Shown here piece after piece: positions 1-9,044 of a DNA stretch of 64,000 nt (positions are counted from its first letter, which is position 1; each line of letters starts with the position of its first letter). Under the pieces are notes generated by a model that was not told the DNA's origin, made no database searches, and saw only the letters and a list, made by a program, of their open reading frames with translations. This DNA is from Acidobacteriota bacterium (GTDB lineage Bacteria > Acidobacteriota > Terriglobia > Terriglobales > Acidobacteriaceae): positions 1 through 64,000 of the forward strand of contig JAJXZL010000005.1 of assembly GCA_021780075.1 (NCBI GenBank). Reading direction: 5' to 3'. A program made the translations under genes and the position numbers.

Positions 1-335
1 CCGGAGATTGCGCAGGCGCCCATCGCAATCACGTACCGGGGCTCGGCCATCTGGTTGTAGAGCCGGACCACCTGGGGCGCCATCTTCTTTGTCACCGTGC
101 CGGAAATGATCATCATGTCCGCCTGACGCGGCGACGGCCGAAAGACTTCCGCCCCGAAGCGGGCGATATCGTAGCGCGCCATGGTCGTGGCAATCATCTC
201 AATGGCGCAGCACGCCAGCCCGAAGTTCATCGGCCAAACAGAACTGCGCCGGCCCCAGTTATACAGCTCCTGCAGGGTCGTGACGAAGACTCCCTGTTTG
301 CCCAGTTCGATCTTCAGTCCCTCATCCACAGCCAT
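1..335 (-). CDS. nuoB: NADH-quinone oxidoreductase subunit B (NuoB), C-terminus cut by window edge
   Basis: This is the complex I subunit that carries cluster N2, the last [4Fe-4S] centre before quinone, in the peripheral arm on the cytoplasmic face. About 111 residues are visible. They include the family signature GLACCAIEM, whose paired cysteines bind N2, and the stretch [16 protein letters not shown], typical of NuoB. The ATG at 333-335 has a GGAG five bases upstream. The 3' end runs off the left edge, so the distal cysteines are not seen. It lies 34 bases downstream of nuoA in the same direction, the usual nuoA-nuoB order, so the rest of the operon probably continues to the left. Confidence 0.95.
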   Translation of the reverse strand, partial: MAVDEGLKIELGKQGVFVTTLQELYNWGRRSSVWPMNFGLACCAIEMIATTMARYDIARFGAEVFRPSPRQADMMIISGTVTKKMAPQVVRLYNQMAEPRYVIAMGACAIS

Positions 336-369
336 CGCAAACTCCTGTTTCCATCAATCACTGCCGCAG

Positions 370-741
370 TTATGCCCAGGTCAGTACGCCCTTGGCCCAT
401 GCCCAGGCCAGCCCCTCAATCAGCAGCAGCACAAACACCAGCATGGCCAGGCAGGCAGCCAGTCCAAGCCCCGTAAACGCCACTGCAAAAGGCAGCAGAA
501 ACACCGCCTCCACGTCAAAAATCAGAAAAATGATGGCATAGAGGTAGTAGGCTGAGCGGAACTGAACCCACGCGTCGCCCTTCGACTCAAGTCCACATTC
601 GTAGATAGCGTTCTTCAGAGCGTTCGGCTTGGCGGGTGAGTACACCTTCCCCCATAGCCATGCGAGCGCCAACGGAGCAAGTCCAAAGCCCAAAGCGCAC
701 ACAAAAAGAACTGCCAGAGAAAAATAAGGAGTTGAGGCCAT
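370..741 (-). CDS. nuoA: NADH-quinone oxidoreductase subunit A (NuoA)
   Basis: Small membrane subunit of complex I near the quinone-binding junction. The protein has about 123 residues and three hydrophobic helices. The conserved loop YECGLESKGDAWVQFRSAYY and the following FLIFDVEAVFLLPFA are diagnostic of NuoA/ND3. I chose the ATG at 739-741. An in-frame TTG twelve bases upstream would add four residues and lies closer to an AGAAGG, so the start is uncertain. It is the first gene of the visible nuoA-nuoB operon and is divergent from the cytochrome gene that starts near 1045. Confidence 0.93.
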   Translation of the reverse strand: MASTPYFSLAVLFVCALGFGLAPLALAWLWGKVYSPAKPNALKNAIYECGLESKGDAWVQFRSAYYLYAIIFLIFDVEAVFLLPFAVAFTGLGLAACLAMLVFVLLLIEGLAWAWAKGVLTWA

Positions 742-1044
742 GTTCGGTAACAAAAACCTTCTGAATCAACGTACCAGTTTTAGCTGGGTTTTGGCTAAGT
801 GGATGTGATCTGCAGCACACAATCTAGACCTATTTTCTTTCCTTTCATCCCACGTTGTGAACCGTTGGCTGAACGCGTACTAAAATCCATAGCCAGAACA
901 TCGACGTGCCTTTCGCCCCGTAGCCTCCAACCTTTGATGGACGACATTCTATTGCTCCCCCTGTTACCATTCTTATATTCCCGTTGCCCTTCCCCTTTCG
1001 CGGCGCCGTGGAATTGCAATTATTCGTCCGGATACCACCTGCCC
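742..1044. other. Divergent intergenic region between nuoA and the multiheme cytochrome gene
   Basis: About 300 bases separate two divergent genes and must hold both promoters. The cytochrome reading frame stays open through much of this stretch, but the translated residues resemble no protein family and precede the signal peptide, so I treat them as untranslated. I see no convincing -10/-35 pair or operator. Confidence 0.4.
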
Positions 1045-3396
1045 ATGTTGAAGACTGCGCCGCGCCGCTGGCTGTTGACCGTTTCTCTTGCCGCCGTGTC
1101 GCTGTCTGTCACTTGGGTGGTACGCGCCGCCTCTGATCCCGCCTCGGCCGCCACCACCCCAGCCACAACCTCTTCCTCACCTGCCGCCAATCAGCCCCTA
1201 GCCGACTACGGAACCCACGTCTCAATCATCGGCCCCACCACTCAGTTTCATGACTCGGTGGCCGCGCGTTACAACTACTTCGTCGGTAAGGACACACCGT
1301 TTCTTCCCTCCAACGCCACCTCGTCCAACGGACAGTTTCTCAGTCCGCGCAGCTTTTACACCGCAAAGTACTGCGGTCACTGCCACCAGGAGGCCTACCA
1401 CCAGTGGCGCCAGTCGGTGCACTCCAACGCCTTCCGTGCACCTTGGTACTTGAAAAACGTCAACATGCTCATTGACGAGAAGGGCGTGCAGTTCTCCCGC
1501 CACTGCGAGGGCTGCCACAATCCGGTAGCGCTGCTCTCCGGCGATCTCTCCCAAGGCATGCCCAAGAAGCGCCCGTTTGAGGATGAGGGCATCACCTGCT
1601 CCACCTGCCACTCGATCATCGCGGCAGACACAACCGGCACAGGCAGCTACATCATGGGCACCCCGGCCGTCCTGGTCGATGCAAACGGCACGCCCATCAC
1701 CGGCCCCGTCACTGATGCGGATATCCTGGCCCATCTCGATCGCCACTCCAAGGCCGTGATGCGCCCGCTCTACAAAACTCCCGAGTTTTGTGCCGCCTGC
1801 CACAAAGCCGCCATCCCGCGCTCCCTCGACGACTACAAATGGCTACGCGCATTCACCGTCTATGACGAGTGGCAGGGAGCCAGCTTCAGCAAGCAGTCAC
1901 CCCTCCCCTTCTACCGCAAAGACGCGGTCTCCAACTGCCAGACCTGCCACATGGTCCGCGAACCGCTGCCCGAGGGCGTTACCGAGCCCGGCGCGAAGGA
2001 TGGCCAGTTCGCAAGCCACCGCTGGCTGGGCGGCAACACCTTGAATCCTGCTTACTACAAGTTCGACGAGCAGGCTCAGAAACTCGTCGCTTTCCTCAAG
2101 AACGGCCCGGACGGCAAGGGCGTGTTGAATGTCGACATCTTCGGTCTTGAAAAGGAAAGCGCTGCTGCCACTTCCAGCGATCAGGTTCTCGTCGCGCCCC
2201 TCGGCCTCACCAGCTTTTCGCTAGCGCCGGGTGAAACACTCGTCGCCGACGTGGTCATCCAGAACAAGGGCATAGGCCACTCTCTCGTCCCCGAACAGCG
2301 CGACTTCTACGAGGCCTGGGTCGACTTCACGGTCAAAGACGCATCCGGGAAGGTGTTGGCCGAGAGCGGATTCATCGAGCCCAACGGCAACCTCGACCCC
2401 TCTGCGCACTCCTTCACTAACCGCCTTATCAACAACAAGGGCGAACTCAACGGCATCCATCAGATCTGGCACAACCGCGTGCTTGCTTACAACAACACCA
2501 TCCAGTCCGGTCGCTCGCAACTGGTTCGCTACCGCTTCCGCCTGCCCAGAAGCATTGCAGGCACTGTCTCGCTCACCGCTACTGTCAAGTACCGCCGCTT
2601 CAACCAGCAATTCGTCGACTACGCCATGGACGCAAAGCACTACCCACAGTCCATCGTCGACATGGCGTCGGAAACCAGAACTTTCAAAATTGGCGCCAAT
2701 GCGCCCGTCTCGCCAGACCCCGGCGAGAACCCGGAGTGGATGCGCTGGAACAACTACGGCATTGGGCTCCTGGATGCGCAGCAATATGAGGCAAGCGTGC
2801 ATGCGTTCGAGCGCGTCGCCGCCCTGCGCCCCGACTACGCCGATGCCTACACCAACATGGCTGTTGTCGAAATCTCATGGGAACGTTACAACGACGCCAA
2901 GCCCAACCTGGCCAAGGCGCTTGCCCTGCTGCCGGGCGATCCGCGTGCCCTCTACTATCGCGCCTTCGTCGAGCGCAACGCCGGCCAAGTCAAGGAGGCC
3001 ATCACCGACTTCCAGGCCATGCTCGCCAAATATCCCCGCTCCAAGGATGGCCTACGCGAACTGGGCTTCAGCTATTTCCAGCAGCATGACTATGCCCAGG
3101 CCCGAAGCGTCTATGAGCAATTGCAGGCTATCGATCCCGACGACCTCGCCGCGCACTACTCGCTCGCCATCATCTACCGCCGCCTGGGTGAGAAGCAGAA
3201 GGCAGCCATCGAGTCAGCCAAGTTTGCCGATCAGAAGGACGACCCCACGGCCAGCATGTACGCCCTTGAATTCCTGCGCAAACACCCTGAAGTCGCCGCC
3301 GAGAGCGTCGTTTGGCACACACACGACCTGACCGGCGATGTGATCAAACACTCCTCAAAAATCGAGTACCACTACATTCCCGGCGCCGGCCGCTAA
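1045..3396 (+). CDS. Pentaheme c-type cytochrome (c554-like) with C-terminal TPR domain
   Basis: Predicted exported electron carrier or redox enzyme of 783 residues. After a signal segment (MLKTAPRRWLLTVSLAAVS) there are five CXXCH haem c sites, at about residues 110, 154, 185, 249 and 298 (CGHCH, CEGCH, CSTCH, CAACH, CQTCH). The first sits in YCGHCHQEAYHQW, typical of the cytochrome c554/c552 group. A beta-rich middle region follows. From about residue 563 to 735 there are four to five TPR units such as YEASVHAFERVAALRPDYADAY. The start is the ATG just before the signal peptide. An upstream in-frame ATG at 799 would add 82 unlikely residues. No Shine-Dalgarno is visible. The substrate is unknown. 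Complex I genes lie next door, but no dedicated redox partner is evident. Confidence 0.85.
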   Translation: MLKTAPRRWLLTVSLAAVSLSVTWVVRAASDPASAATTPATTSSSPAANQPLADYGTHVSIIGPTTQFHDSVAARYNYFVGKDTPFLPSNATSSNGQFLSPRSFYTAKYCGHCHQEAYHQWRQSVHSNAFRAPWYLKNVNMLIDEKGVQFSRHCEGCHNPVALLSGDLSQGMPKKRPFEDEGITCSTCHSIIAADTTGTGSYIMGTPAVLVDANGTPITGPVTDADILAHLDRHSKAVMRPLYKTPEFCAACHKAAIPRSLDDYKWLRAFTVYDEWQGASFSKQSPLPFYRKDAVSNCQTCHMVREPLPEGVTEPGAKDGQFASHRWLGGNTLNPAYYKFDEQAQKLVAFLKNGPDGKGVLNVDIFGLEKESAAATSSDQVLVAPLGLTSFSLAPGETLVADVVIQNKGIGHSLVPEQRDFYEAWVDFTVKDASGKVLAESGFIEPNGNLDPSAHSFTNRLINNKGELNGIHQIWHNRVLAYNNTIQSGRSQLVRYRFRLPRSIAGTVSLTATVKYRRFNQQFVDYAMDAKHYPQSIVDMASETRTFKIGANAPVSPDPGENPEWMRWNNYGIGLLDAQQYEASVHAFERVAALRPDYADAYTNMAVVEISWERYNDAKPNLAKALALLPGDPRALYYRAFVERNAGQVKEAITDFQAMLAKYPRSKDGLRELGFSYFQQHDYAQARSVYEQLQAIDPDDLAAHYSLAIIYRRLGEKQKAAIESAKFADQKDDPTASMYALEFLRKHPEVAAESVVWHTHDLTGDVIKHSSKIEYHYIPGAGR

Positions 3397-3676
3397 CGCA
3401 ACCCTACAAATCCGAGTGCTCCCGCGTCTTGATGTTGAGAAATTGGATCGCAACGCGACCTCAAGGCCCCCTAGTCAGAACGAAGAGAGGCTTCACCGTT
3501 GCGTATAAACGCGACGCTCAGAAGGTCTTGTGTCAAGGCACAAGATTGCTCGTGTCGAAAGCGGCTTTGGTTCAGCTCGTGTTTCTTTCTCTCGCCCACC
3601 CCAAGAAAATCCCCCAGCGCGTCATGAACTTTGTATAGTGCTTGCAGTGTCTCTTCCCCGATATGAGGGCTTGTAC

Positions 3677-5749
3677 ATGGCACGATGCCTTCCCCTGACT
3701 CTCCTGTTGATCACAGTTGCCGTCTGCAGTGCCCAGCCCGCGCAGTTGCAGTCCAATGCTGCCGCCAGTGTCACCCTCGGCCAGTCCACTGTCCCACTTT
3801 ACGGCCCATGGAAGTTCACTGTAGGCGACTCGCCCATCGATCCACAGACCGGCAAGCCCCTGTGGGCAAAGCCTGCCTTTGACGACTCCGAATGGGAAAC
3901 CGTGAACCTGGCGCCGAAACGCGGCAACCGGGATCCGTACAGCGGGGACCCGAGATACGTCGTCGGCTGGACGGCGTTGGGGCATCCGGGATACTCGGGC
4001 TGGGCATGGTATCGCATCACCGTGCCCGTGGTTTTGGCGAAGGGTGCGCGGCTGGCTTTGGCCGGCCCGTTTCAGATGGATGATGGCTACCAGGTCTATG
4101 CCAACGGAAAATTGCTGGGGAGTTTTGGCAGGTTTGGAGTTACGGGGAAGCGTCCAGTTGTCTACTGGACTCATCCCGCGGCATTTGCGCTTCCACAACC
4201 CGCAATCCGCAGCTCGAACGATACGGCAACCATCCAGACACTTGCGTTCAGAGTTTGGATGGGCAATGTAGGACTTTCGCATACGCCCGATGCTGGAGGC
4301 TTCCACTACGCGCCATTGTTGGGCGAAGAAGGTGCGATCGCAGCACAAATACAAATGGAATGGGTAGAACTAGCCCAAGAAACTGCGTTACCTCCGTTGG
4401 AGGCAGTACTGCTCTTCTTGCTTTCGATCGTTGTTGGAAGTCTGATTTTGTTTGACACGTCCGACTCAGTGTACTTATGGGTAGCCGGCGTTCTCCTTTT
4501 GACCACGTTCATTGAGGTGATCTGGACGCTGGAGAATGTCACTCAGCTGATGAGCAGCAACACGTTCTTTCTTCTCGACGAGGCTATTTGCGGTCCGCTT
4601 CTGCTGGGAGGATGGTTGGTGGTGTGGATTGTCTGGTTTCGTCTGCGCCGCTCCAGGGCGTTGTATTGGACCATCGCAGCGCTAACGCTCGGCTATGCGG
4701 TCTCTTCGACGATTGGAGGAGGCTCAATTGAGGCGGCGATACCGCATGCACTCGTCACGGCGAGCCAAACCGCATCCGTGGTGTTCCGGCTGCTGTTTGG
4801 TTTGCTCCTTTTGCTCATTCTGGGCTTGGGCATAAGAAAGCATGGGAAAGAGGGTTGGTTTGTCCTGCCCGCCGTGGCGGCACTCTTGTGCACGCAGTTT
4901 ACGAGGGAGCTGATTCTTCTACACATGCCCGTGATATGGCATCCCTTCGGCCACACAATCTTTGTCGATGATGCCGCTAACATGCTCCTGGCAGCTGCGG
5001 TTTCATTGCTGCTTTTACGCCGATTGCTTCATTCGGTTCGCCGCCAGCGGCAGATGGCCCTCGACGTGAAACAAGCGCAGGAAGTGCAGCAAGTCATCCT
5101 GCCCCAGTCGCGTACGGAGCTGCCAGGGTTCACAATCGAGAGCGAATACTGTCCCGCCCGCGAAGTCGGTGGAGACTTCTTCCAGATCATTTCCCACAAA
5201 TCCGACGGCAGCCTGCTGATCGTCGCCGGTGATGTCACCGGCAAAGGACTCAAGGCCGGGATGCTGGTGGCTCTGCTCGTGGGCGCGATACGCACAGCGG
5301 CCCAATACGATCCCGACCCGCTCGTCATGCTCAAGACTCTCAATCTGCGTCTGCTCGGCCGCGGCGAAGCACAGGCCACCTGCCTTGCCCTTCGCATCGC
5401 AAGAGATGGCGCAGCAACACTGGCCAACGCCGGCCACATAGCGCCCTACCTCAATGGAGAGCCCATCGCCATGGAAGGTGCCCTGCCCCTCGGCATGATC
5501 GAAGCCGCGGAACCGTCCTTGATGCACTTCCAGCTGAAGGACGGCGACAAACTCATCCTGATGTCCGACGGCATCGCCGAAGCCACCGATGCCAATGGAA
5601 AGCTTTTCGGCTTCGACCGCGTTCACCAACTGCTCCGCACCGCAACCACCGCCGCCAGCATCGCAGCCGCCGCTCAGCGCTTCGGACAGGATGACGACAT
5701 CAGCGTCATCGCAGTCGCCCGCACCTCAGTCTTCCAAACCGCGACATGA
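3677..5749 (+). CDS. Membrane-anchored SpoIIE/RsbU-type PP2C serine phosphatase
   Basis: Likely dephosphorylates an anti-sigma-factor antagonist or similar partner in response to an extracytoplasmic signal. The 690-residue protein starts with a signal peptide (MARCLPLTLLLITVAVCS). Next is an extracytoplasmic beta-sandwich-like region of about 220 residues, recalling the sensor part of 7TM-DISM proteins or a galactose-binding fold. A block of about seven hydrophobic helices follows, up to about residue 455. The last 220 residues are a SpoIIE-type PP2C domain with the metal-binding motifs REVGGDFF, VAGDVTGKG, ANAGH, LMSDGIAEA and DDDISVIAV. The ATG at 3677 has GAGG seven bases upstream. Architecture is seen in the sequence; the partner is not encoded nearby, so the target is inference. 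Confidence 0.85.
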   Translation: MARCLPLTLLLITVAVCSAQPAQLQSNAAASVTLGQSTVPLYGPWKFTVGDSPIDPQTGKPLWAKPAFDDSEWETVNLAPKRGNRDPYSGDPRYVVGWTALGHPGYSGWAWYRITVPVVLAKGARLALAGPFQMDDGYQVYANGKLLGSFGRFGVTGKRPVVYWTHPAAFALPQPAIRSSNDTATIQTLAFRVWMGNVGLSHTPDAGGFHYAPLLGEEGAIAAQIQMEWVELAQETALPPLEAVLLFLLSIVVGSLILFDTSDSVYLWVAGVLLLTTFIEVIWTLENVTQLMSSNTFFLLDEAICGPLLLGGWLVVWIVWFRLRRSRALYWTIAALTLGYAVSSTIGGGSIEAAIPHALVTASQTASVVFRLLFGLLLLLILGLGIRKHGKEGWFVLPAVAALLCTQFTRELILLHMPVIWHPFGHTIFVDDAANMLLAAAVSLLLLRRLLHSVRRQRQMALDVKQAQEVQQVILPQSRTELPGFTIESEYCPAREVGGDFFQIISHKSDGSLLIVAGDVTGKGLKAGMLVALLVGAIRTAAQYDPDPLVMLKTLNLRLLGRGEAQATCLALRIARDGAATLANAGHIAPYLNGEPIAMEGALPLGMIEAAEPSLMHFQLKDGDKLILMSDGIAEATDANGKLFGFDRVHQLLRTATTAASIAAAAQRFGQDDDISVIAVARTSVFQTAT

Positions 5750-5894
5750 TCCAATCGGCTCACCACAAGCCCGGGCCAATTCCACTGCACTCATTTTCTT
5801 AAAAGTGTGGATGGAACTGCACACGTTCACGCAGACTGAGGCCATCCATGCACGTATATAAACAGGCGCTCTGCTCATATCGCTGCCGCAAAAT

Positions 5895-6902
5895 CTACTC
5901 CGGATCCCCCATTCCCTCCACCCTTGAGGCAACCCTGCCCGGTGTCACAATCCCATACTTCACATCCAGGAAGGCTTGCAGACCCTCCGGCAGCACGGCC
6001 GCAAATTCCTGCCACGTCAGCACTTTTAGCCGCACGCGCATCTCCGCACTCTTCACCGCAGCCATCACGCGAAACCACGCCTCCCGCAGATCCGGCCTGC
6101 GTTCGTCGTACACCACGCAAAAGCTGATTCCCTGCCCATACGCCGCCAGCACATTGCGAATCAGTTGATACCCCTGATAGCCCGGCTCGGCCGGCTCCTC
6201 CCTTCGTGCCCGCTCTACCAACTCTGCCTGGAACTTCTGCGCCGCCTCAGGATCACCACCTCCCTCCCACTCCTGCGTAAACTCCTCGGCAAACTCCGCC
6301 GCCGTCCTTCGCCGTGCCGTGCGTATTTCCATCCGGGGCAAAAGTTCGCGCTCAAACACCACATCGAAATCCCTGTACCCCTCCACCACCGCCGCCGCGC
6401 GCGTCTGAAAATCTGCTTCCGTCAGCTTGGCCTCAACCAGCAGCCCGCCCCACCGCAGATCCACCTCCGTGCGGTCAACTCGCCCGTTTGCCAGCAGCAC
6501 GCGCGCCTTCCAGCCAAACACGGGCAACGCATCATCCTCCATGCCCAGCATCTGCCGCACCGCAGGCGACTCCGCAACCCCCGGCGTGCAGAACACGTTC
6601 ATCAGCAGCGCATCGGAACTCATGGACGAATCCAGCTCCCGCCAACGCCTCTCAGCCTTAGGCAGTGACCGCAACGCCTGCGCATGAACCTTGTCAAAGC
6701 GCCGCATCCACTCCGGCCGCGCTGTAATTGCCGCATACGCCGCGTCGAAAAAATTCCCGTGCCGTCCATCCTCCGGAGCGTATACCACCACGGGAAAGCT
6801 GCCATAGCTCTCCACGTGCGCGCGCCCCCTGGCATACCGCTGGTTGCGCAGTCCCAGCTCCAGCCGCAGCCGGTTCGCATGTGTGGTTGCCTCGTTCGTC
6901 AT
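5895..6902 (-). CDS. PD-(D/E)XK nuclease-like protein (PGN_0703-type)
   Basis: A 335-residue cytoplasmic protein with no signal or membrane segment. The stretch RTEVDLRWGGLLVEAKLTE, about residues 150-170, matches the D-X(n)-E-X-K core of the PD-(D/E)XK nuclease fold. The overall length and layout recall the PGN_0703-like restriction endonuclease family (PDDEXK_13). No methyltransferase or specificity subunit is next to it, so a classical restriction-modification pair is not supported here. The ATG at 6902 gives the first conserved-looking residues (MTNEATTHANRL); a GTG at 6941 is an alternative. It converges on the phosphatase gene and is divergent from the small cytochrome gene. The family assignment rests on motif recognition alone. 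Confidence 0.6.
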   Translation of the reverse strand: MTNEATTHANRLRLELGLRNQRYARGRAHVESYGSFPVVVYAPEDGRHGNFFDAAYAAITARPEWMRRFDKVHAQALRSLPKAERRWRELDSSMSSDALLMNVFCTPGVAESPAVRQMLGMEDDALPVFGWKARVLLANGRVDRTEVDLRWGGLLVEAKLTEADFQTRAAAVVEGYRDFDVVFERELLPRMEIRTARRRTAAEFAEEFTQEWEGGGDPEAAQKFQAELVERARREEPAEPGYQGYQLIRNVLAAYGQGISFCVVYDERRPDLREAWFRVMAAVKSAEMRVRLKVLTWQEFAAVLPEGLQAFLDVKYGIVTPGRVASRVEGMGDPE

Positions 6903-6990
6903 CTTCTGCCAGATTACCCCGCAGCTATTTATGCAATCCACCGCAAGGTTGAGCTACCCCACAACCAGCAATGCGAAAATATTGACTGTG

Positions 6991-7374
6991 ATGCCATCCT
7001 CCCGACTCATCCTCCCCTTCACTGTGGCCATTTTCCTGGTCTGCATCCTTCCCTCGCCTGCACACGCCCTTTTCGGCTCTAAAAAGAAGGCAGCCGAAAA
7101 GGCAGGCGCGATCCTTTTTCGTGGCAAAGGCTGCGCTCATTGCCACGGCGTTGCCGGCGTCGGCGGCAAAAAGGCCCCCGCGCTCACCAATATCCGTAAG
7201 AACAAGGTCTGGACTCCCGCCAAGATGTCCGATCAGATCCTGAATGGCGGCCATAAGATGCCGCCCTTTTCCGACTCGCTGACTGACCAGGAAGTGATGC
7301 AAATCATCGCCTATTTGCGCGCGAAGCACAAGCCGGTTCCACCGCCCGCGCAGACGCCAGAACCCGCTCAATAG
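6991..7374 (+). CDS. Small monoheme c-type cytochrome
   Basis: Exported electron carrier of 127 residues. A signal peptide (LILPFTVAIFLVCILPSPAHA) is followed by one haem c site, CAHCH, within LFRGKGCAHCHGVAGVGG. The distal axial methionine is probably in NGGHKMPPFSD, and the fold closes with the class I C-terminal helix VMQIIAYLRAKHKP. The mature part is about 100 residues, normal for a class I cytochrome c. A proline-rich tail ends the protein. ATG at 6991 was chosen; a GTG lies one codon upstream. It stands alone, without an oxidase or dehydrogenase beside it. Confidence 0.85.
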   Translation: MPSSRLILPFTVAIFLVCILPSPAHALFGSKKKAAEKAGAILFRGKGCAHCHGVAGVGGKKAPALTNIRKNKVWTPAKMSDQILNGGHKMPPFSDSLTDQEVMQIIAYLRAKHKPVPPPAQTPEPAQ

Positions 7375-7437
7375 CGGCATGCTCCGCAACAGCGTGCGCC
7401 CGCACAATCTCAAATCGCGGACCTGCTCAAAGGCCGT

Positions 7438-8844
7438 CTACACAGTCACCGGAACATCCGCCACGCCTTCCACTCCGAAGATACGCCGATAGCGCTCGAC
7501 CTCCACGGGCGGCCCAAGGGCCTTGCGATAGTTATCTGAAAGCTTCACCGCCGGCCGGCCATCCACCGCGCTCATCTTGCACACCAGGCTCACCGGATTG
7601 AAGCTCTCGTCGCCCCGAGGATTACAGTTGCGAAAGTCGTTGGTCAGATATGTACCCCATCCCGCGCTCAGGCGGATGCGCCGCCCGGGCATCCATTTGC
7701 TCTCATCCTTGAAGTCACTCGCCCGCCTAAAATCATCCGGCTTTGCGCCGTTAAGCATCGTACCGCCAAAATACGCATGCAGCCCGAGAATGAGATCCAC
7801 GTCCAGCGCGTCGGATGCGATCAGCCGCTTCTGGCGCGGATTGCGCCCGCGTTCCTTGAGCCACTCGATGTATTCATCGCCGGCAACATAGGGGTCTTTG
7901 CTGTCGATGCGCTGGCCCGTCCAGTTCGCCACCCAGTCCGGCGCGTTGCGCAGAAACTGCGTAGTCCCATACGTATCCGGAAGCATGATGAGGAGTTCGC
8001 CCTGGTAAGTCTGCTGCCACAGGTCCAGCAGCCTGTACTGCGCCGACCTCACCTCCTCCTCGCTGTCGGCCAGCGCAGCCAGAGCCATGGGCAGTTCATG
8101 CGCATTGGTTCCGATCGCCTCAAGATCATGCTTGTATGCCAGGTAGGTGTTGGAGCTACCGGCAAAGCTCGCGCCCAGCACGTCGCTCATAGCCTTCACC
8201 ACGTACTCGTGCCACAAAAAACTATGCCTTCTGCGTGTGCCGAAGTCACTCACATTCAGTCCCGGCACGCCACGCATTCGCTCCATCTTCTCCCACAGCC
8301 GCGTCTTGGCCCGCGCATACAGAATGTCCAGTTCAAACTCGGTCAGCCGCTTCAGATTGGCGCGGGTCTTCAACTCGTCAATGGCTGAGAGCGCATAAAT
8401 CTCCCACATCGTTGTCTCGGTCCACAAGCCGTCGAAGCGCAGAGCAATCTGTCCTTCATGCGTTGAGAGCTGAAAATCCGAAAGCCGAAAGTCACGCTCC
8501 AGCCATTCAAGAAACGCCTGCTCAAAGATACCCCGGCGCCCATAGAAGGTATTGCCCGCCAGCCAGATCATCTCCGACTTGTGAAAGCGCAGCTTCCGTG
8601 TTGCTTCCAATTGCTCGCGCAGTTCATCAACGCTCACCATGTTGCCCAGCAGCACCGCCGAAGAGCGGTTGACCAGCGTAAACGTAGCGCGGGTCCTAGG
8701 GAAATGCTTCCAGATGAACTGCAACATCAGCAGCTTGTAGAAGTCCGTATCCAACAGGGAACGTGTAATCGGGTCGAGTTCCCAGTTGTGATCGTGTGCG
8801 CGCCTAGCCAGATTGATGATCACAATGTACTCAATTCTATGCAA
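7438..8844 (-). CDS. pncB: Nicotinate phosphoribosyltransferase
   Basis: Converts nicotinate, PRPP and ATP to nicotinate mononucleotide in NAD salvage (Preiss-Handler pathway), in the cytoplasm. The 468-residue protein shows the family N-terminus SLLDTDFYKLLMLQ. It also shows the DFGTRRRHSFLWHEYVV block, where PncB has its phosphorylatable histidine region, and LPDTYGTTQFL. Length is slightly above the roughly 400 residues of E. coli PncB. No ATG lies near the conserved N-terminus. The TTG at 8842-8844 or a GTG at 8821-8823 must serve, and no strong Shine-Dalgarno separates them. No other NAD genes are adjacent. Confidence 0.93.
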   Translation of the reverse strand: MHRIEYIVIINLARRAHDHNWELDPITRSLLDTDFYKLLMLQFIWKHFPRTRATFTLVNRSSAVLLGNMVSVDELREQLEATRKLRFHKSEMIWLAGNTFYGRRGIFEQAFLEWLERDFRLSDFQLSTHEGQIALRFDGLWTETTMWEIYALSAIDELKTRANLKRLTEFELDILYARAKTRLWEKMERMRGVPGLNVSDFGTRRRHSFLWHEYVVKAMSDVLGASFAGSSNTYLAYKHDLEAIGTNAHELPMALAALADSEEEVRSAQYRLLDLWQQTYQGELLIMLPDTYGTTQFLRNAPDWVANWTGQRIDSKDPYVAGDEYIEWLKERGRNPRQKRLIASDALDVDLILGLHAYFGGTMLNGAKPDDFRRASDFKDESKWMPGRRIRLSAGWGTYLTNDFRNCNPRGDESFNPVSLVCKMSAVDGRPAVKLSDNYRKALGPPVEVERYRRIFGVEGVADVPVTV

Positions 8845-9044
8845 TGAAACTGCGCTACTACCCTGCGGTGTGATTCATGCCAGCCCTCTCCTCTGCACCA
8901 GTTGCTCTCCGCAGAACCTACACGCAACCGGCCTGATAGGCACTAGCGTATCCCGCACCAGCACTCAGTATCTTCCAAGCGCTTCCGCGTAGTGGCCGTC
9001 GACGCCATTCCTATGCCCGCGCAATCCGTAACGCTGTATTTTGC

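Noticed and set aside
2483-3331. 282-codon frame inside the cytochrome-TPR gene
   Set aside because: Same strand, different frame from a gene with five haem sites and TPRs. Its Ser/Pro/Thr/Arg-rich composition is typical of a shifted reading of GC-rich DNA.
3527-3544. Small hairpin CTTGTG/CACAAG after the cytochrome gene
   Set aside because: Six-base stem with no U-run and more than 100 bases from the stop codon; too weak to call a terminator.
5015-5629. 204-codon antisense frame under the SpoIIE phosphatase domain
   Set aside because: The sense strand carries all PP2C motifs. The antisense product has no family features.
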